64,000 nt of DNA from Rhodobacterales bacterium HTCC2255. GTDB lineage: Bacteria; Pseudomonadota; Alphaproteobacteria; Rhodobacterales; Rhodobacteraceae. The notes beneath the pieces were generated by a model that ran no database searches, had not been told where the DNA came from, and saw only the letters and a list, made by a program, of their open reading frames with translations. The stretch is taken from positions 1,718,816 through 1,782,815 of the forward strand of contig DS022282.1 in NCBI GenBank assembly GCA_000153745.1, given 5' to 3'. Of the stretch, positions 63,755-64,000 are shown piece by piece; positions within the stretch are counted from its first letter, which is position 1; each line of letters opens with the position of its first letter. Position numbers and translations under genes: made by a program.

Positions 63755-64000
63755 ATGTTTGCAACATTTACTGATTGGGAATTTGAAAATATGGATGGTG
63801 CTCCAGATACTGCTCGAGGCATGTGGCCTATGATGCAAGCAGCTGGTGCTACTAGTTTCAAAGCAACTCAAACAGGAGAAAATACAGTACGAACAATGCT
63901 AACATGGCCAGATTCTGAAACTGCACAAGCAGCTATTGAAAAAATGAGAGCCACTGCCTTAGAGAAAATGCCAGGTAAAGTTGTCAGCACAACTGCTGGA
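63755..64000 (+). CDS. Small alpha/beta-barrel protein, 3' truncated by window edge
   Basis: The frame from ATG 63755 stays open to the window end (82 codons). GAGGAGG is 6 bases before it. Starts MFATFTDWEFENMDGAPDTA, then TSFKATQTGENTVRTMLTWPDSETAQAAIEKMR, with strand-helix-strand-strand-helix order as in small stress-response barrels. It is the fourth gene of the operon that begins at 62740 and probably not the last. Confidence 0.65.
   Translation, partial: MFATFTDWEFENMDGAPDTARGMWPMMQAAGATSFKATQTGENTVRTMLTWPDSETAQAAIEKMRATALEKMPGKVVSTTAG

Overview
The window is AT-rich bacterial DNA (by eye about 35-40% G+C) with almost no spacing between genes. It most resembles a streamlined marine alphaproteobacterium, probably Rhodobacterales-like. 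The reasons are the syntenic core block trxB / lrp / pgeF / midA-like / lgt / ubiK / ybjN / proC / csaA, the soeABC and soxBDAG operons, a TRAP transporter, a DUF6525 gene next to a COG0523 GTPase, and many family members typical of that group. The taxonomic call is inference from gene content. No phage, IS element, rRNA or CRISPR array was seen.

Layout. 1-5.3 kb: the end of znuA, a small acidic protein, then three tandem exported proteins sharing an undescribed Cys/NWI module; the middle one is 1101 aa with a peptidoglycan-binding domain and a very long repetitive coiled coil. 5.3-9.8 kb: twin hairpin repeats, a small membrane protein, a GFA-type zinc protein, and a 1014-aa exported protein with a peptidoglycan-binding domain and an alginate-lyase-like region. 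9.8-16.4 kb: housekeeping block. 16.5-21 kb: soeABC, a cytoplasmic-facing Mo/Fe-S/quinone complex, probably sulfite dehydrogenase. 21-26 kb: heterotetrameric sarcosine-oxidase-like soxBDAG, with a delta subunit that has lost its zinc ligands. 26.2-31.1 kb: a TRAP transporter whose large permease carries a ~300-aa coiled-coil tail. 31.2-33.6 kb: tRNA-Thr(TGT) and, between two exact 19-bp copies of its 3' end, an aldehyde dehydrogenase / DUF779 islet.

34-38.7 kb: small proteins, a sulfatase remnant, a histidine phosphatase, TspO, an enolase-superfamily enzyme, and a CobW/COG0523 GTPase behind a Zur-type palindrome. 38.8-44 kb: a DadA-like FAD oxidoreductase, Fe-alcohol dehydrogenase, aldehyde dehydrogenase and glutamine-synthetase-like ligase, i.e. 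a gamma-glutamylation-type amine catabolic set. 44-46.3 kb: a GST (heptanucleotide repeat across its start), a GNAT acetyltransferase and a sterol-desaturase-family hydroxylase. 46.5-54.3 kb: a co-directional cluster of BtpA-like TIM barrel, phosphoribosyltransferase, LysR regulator, complete PotABCD-type ABC importer, PuuE/PgdA-family hydrolase and yeast-type cytosine deaminase; this looks like uptake and ring deamination/opening of a nitrogen heterocycle. 54.3-64 kb: DJ-1/PfpI protein, a 942-aa exported FG-GAP protein related to the 6.7-kb one, EamA exporter, small NTF2-like and membrane proteins, SLC13 permease, and an HxlR regulator divergent (across a perfect 20-bp palindrome) from an operon of very small enzymes that runs off the end.

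The recurring theme is scavenging of small organic N and S compounds (sarcosine/methylamines, sulfite, amines, nucleobase-like rings, TRAP substrates) plus a modular set of envelope proteins built from one peptidoglycan-binding domain and undescribed modules at two distant loci.
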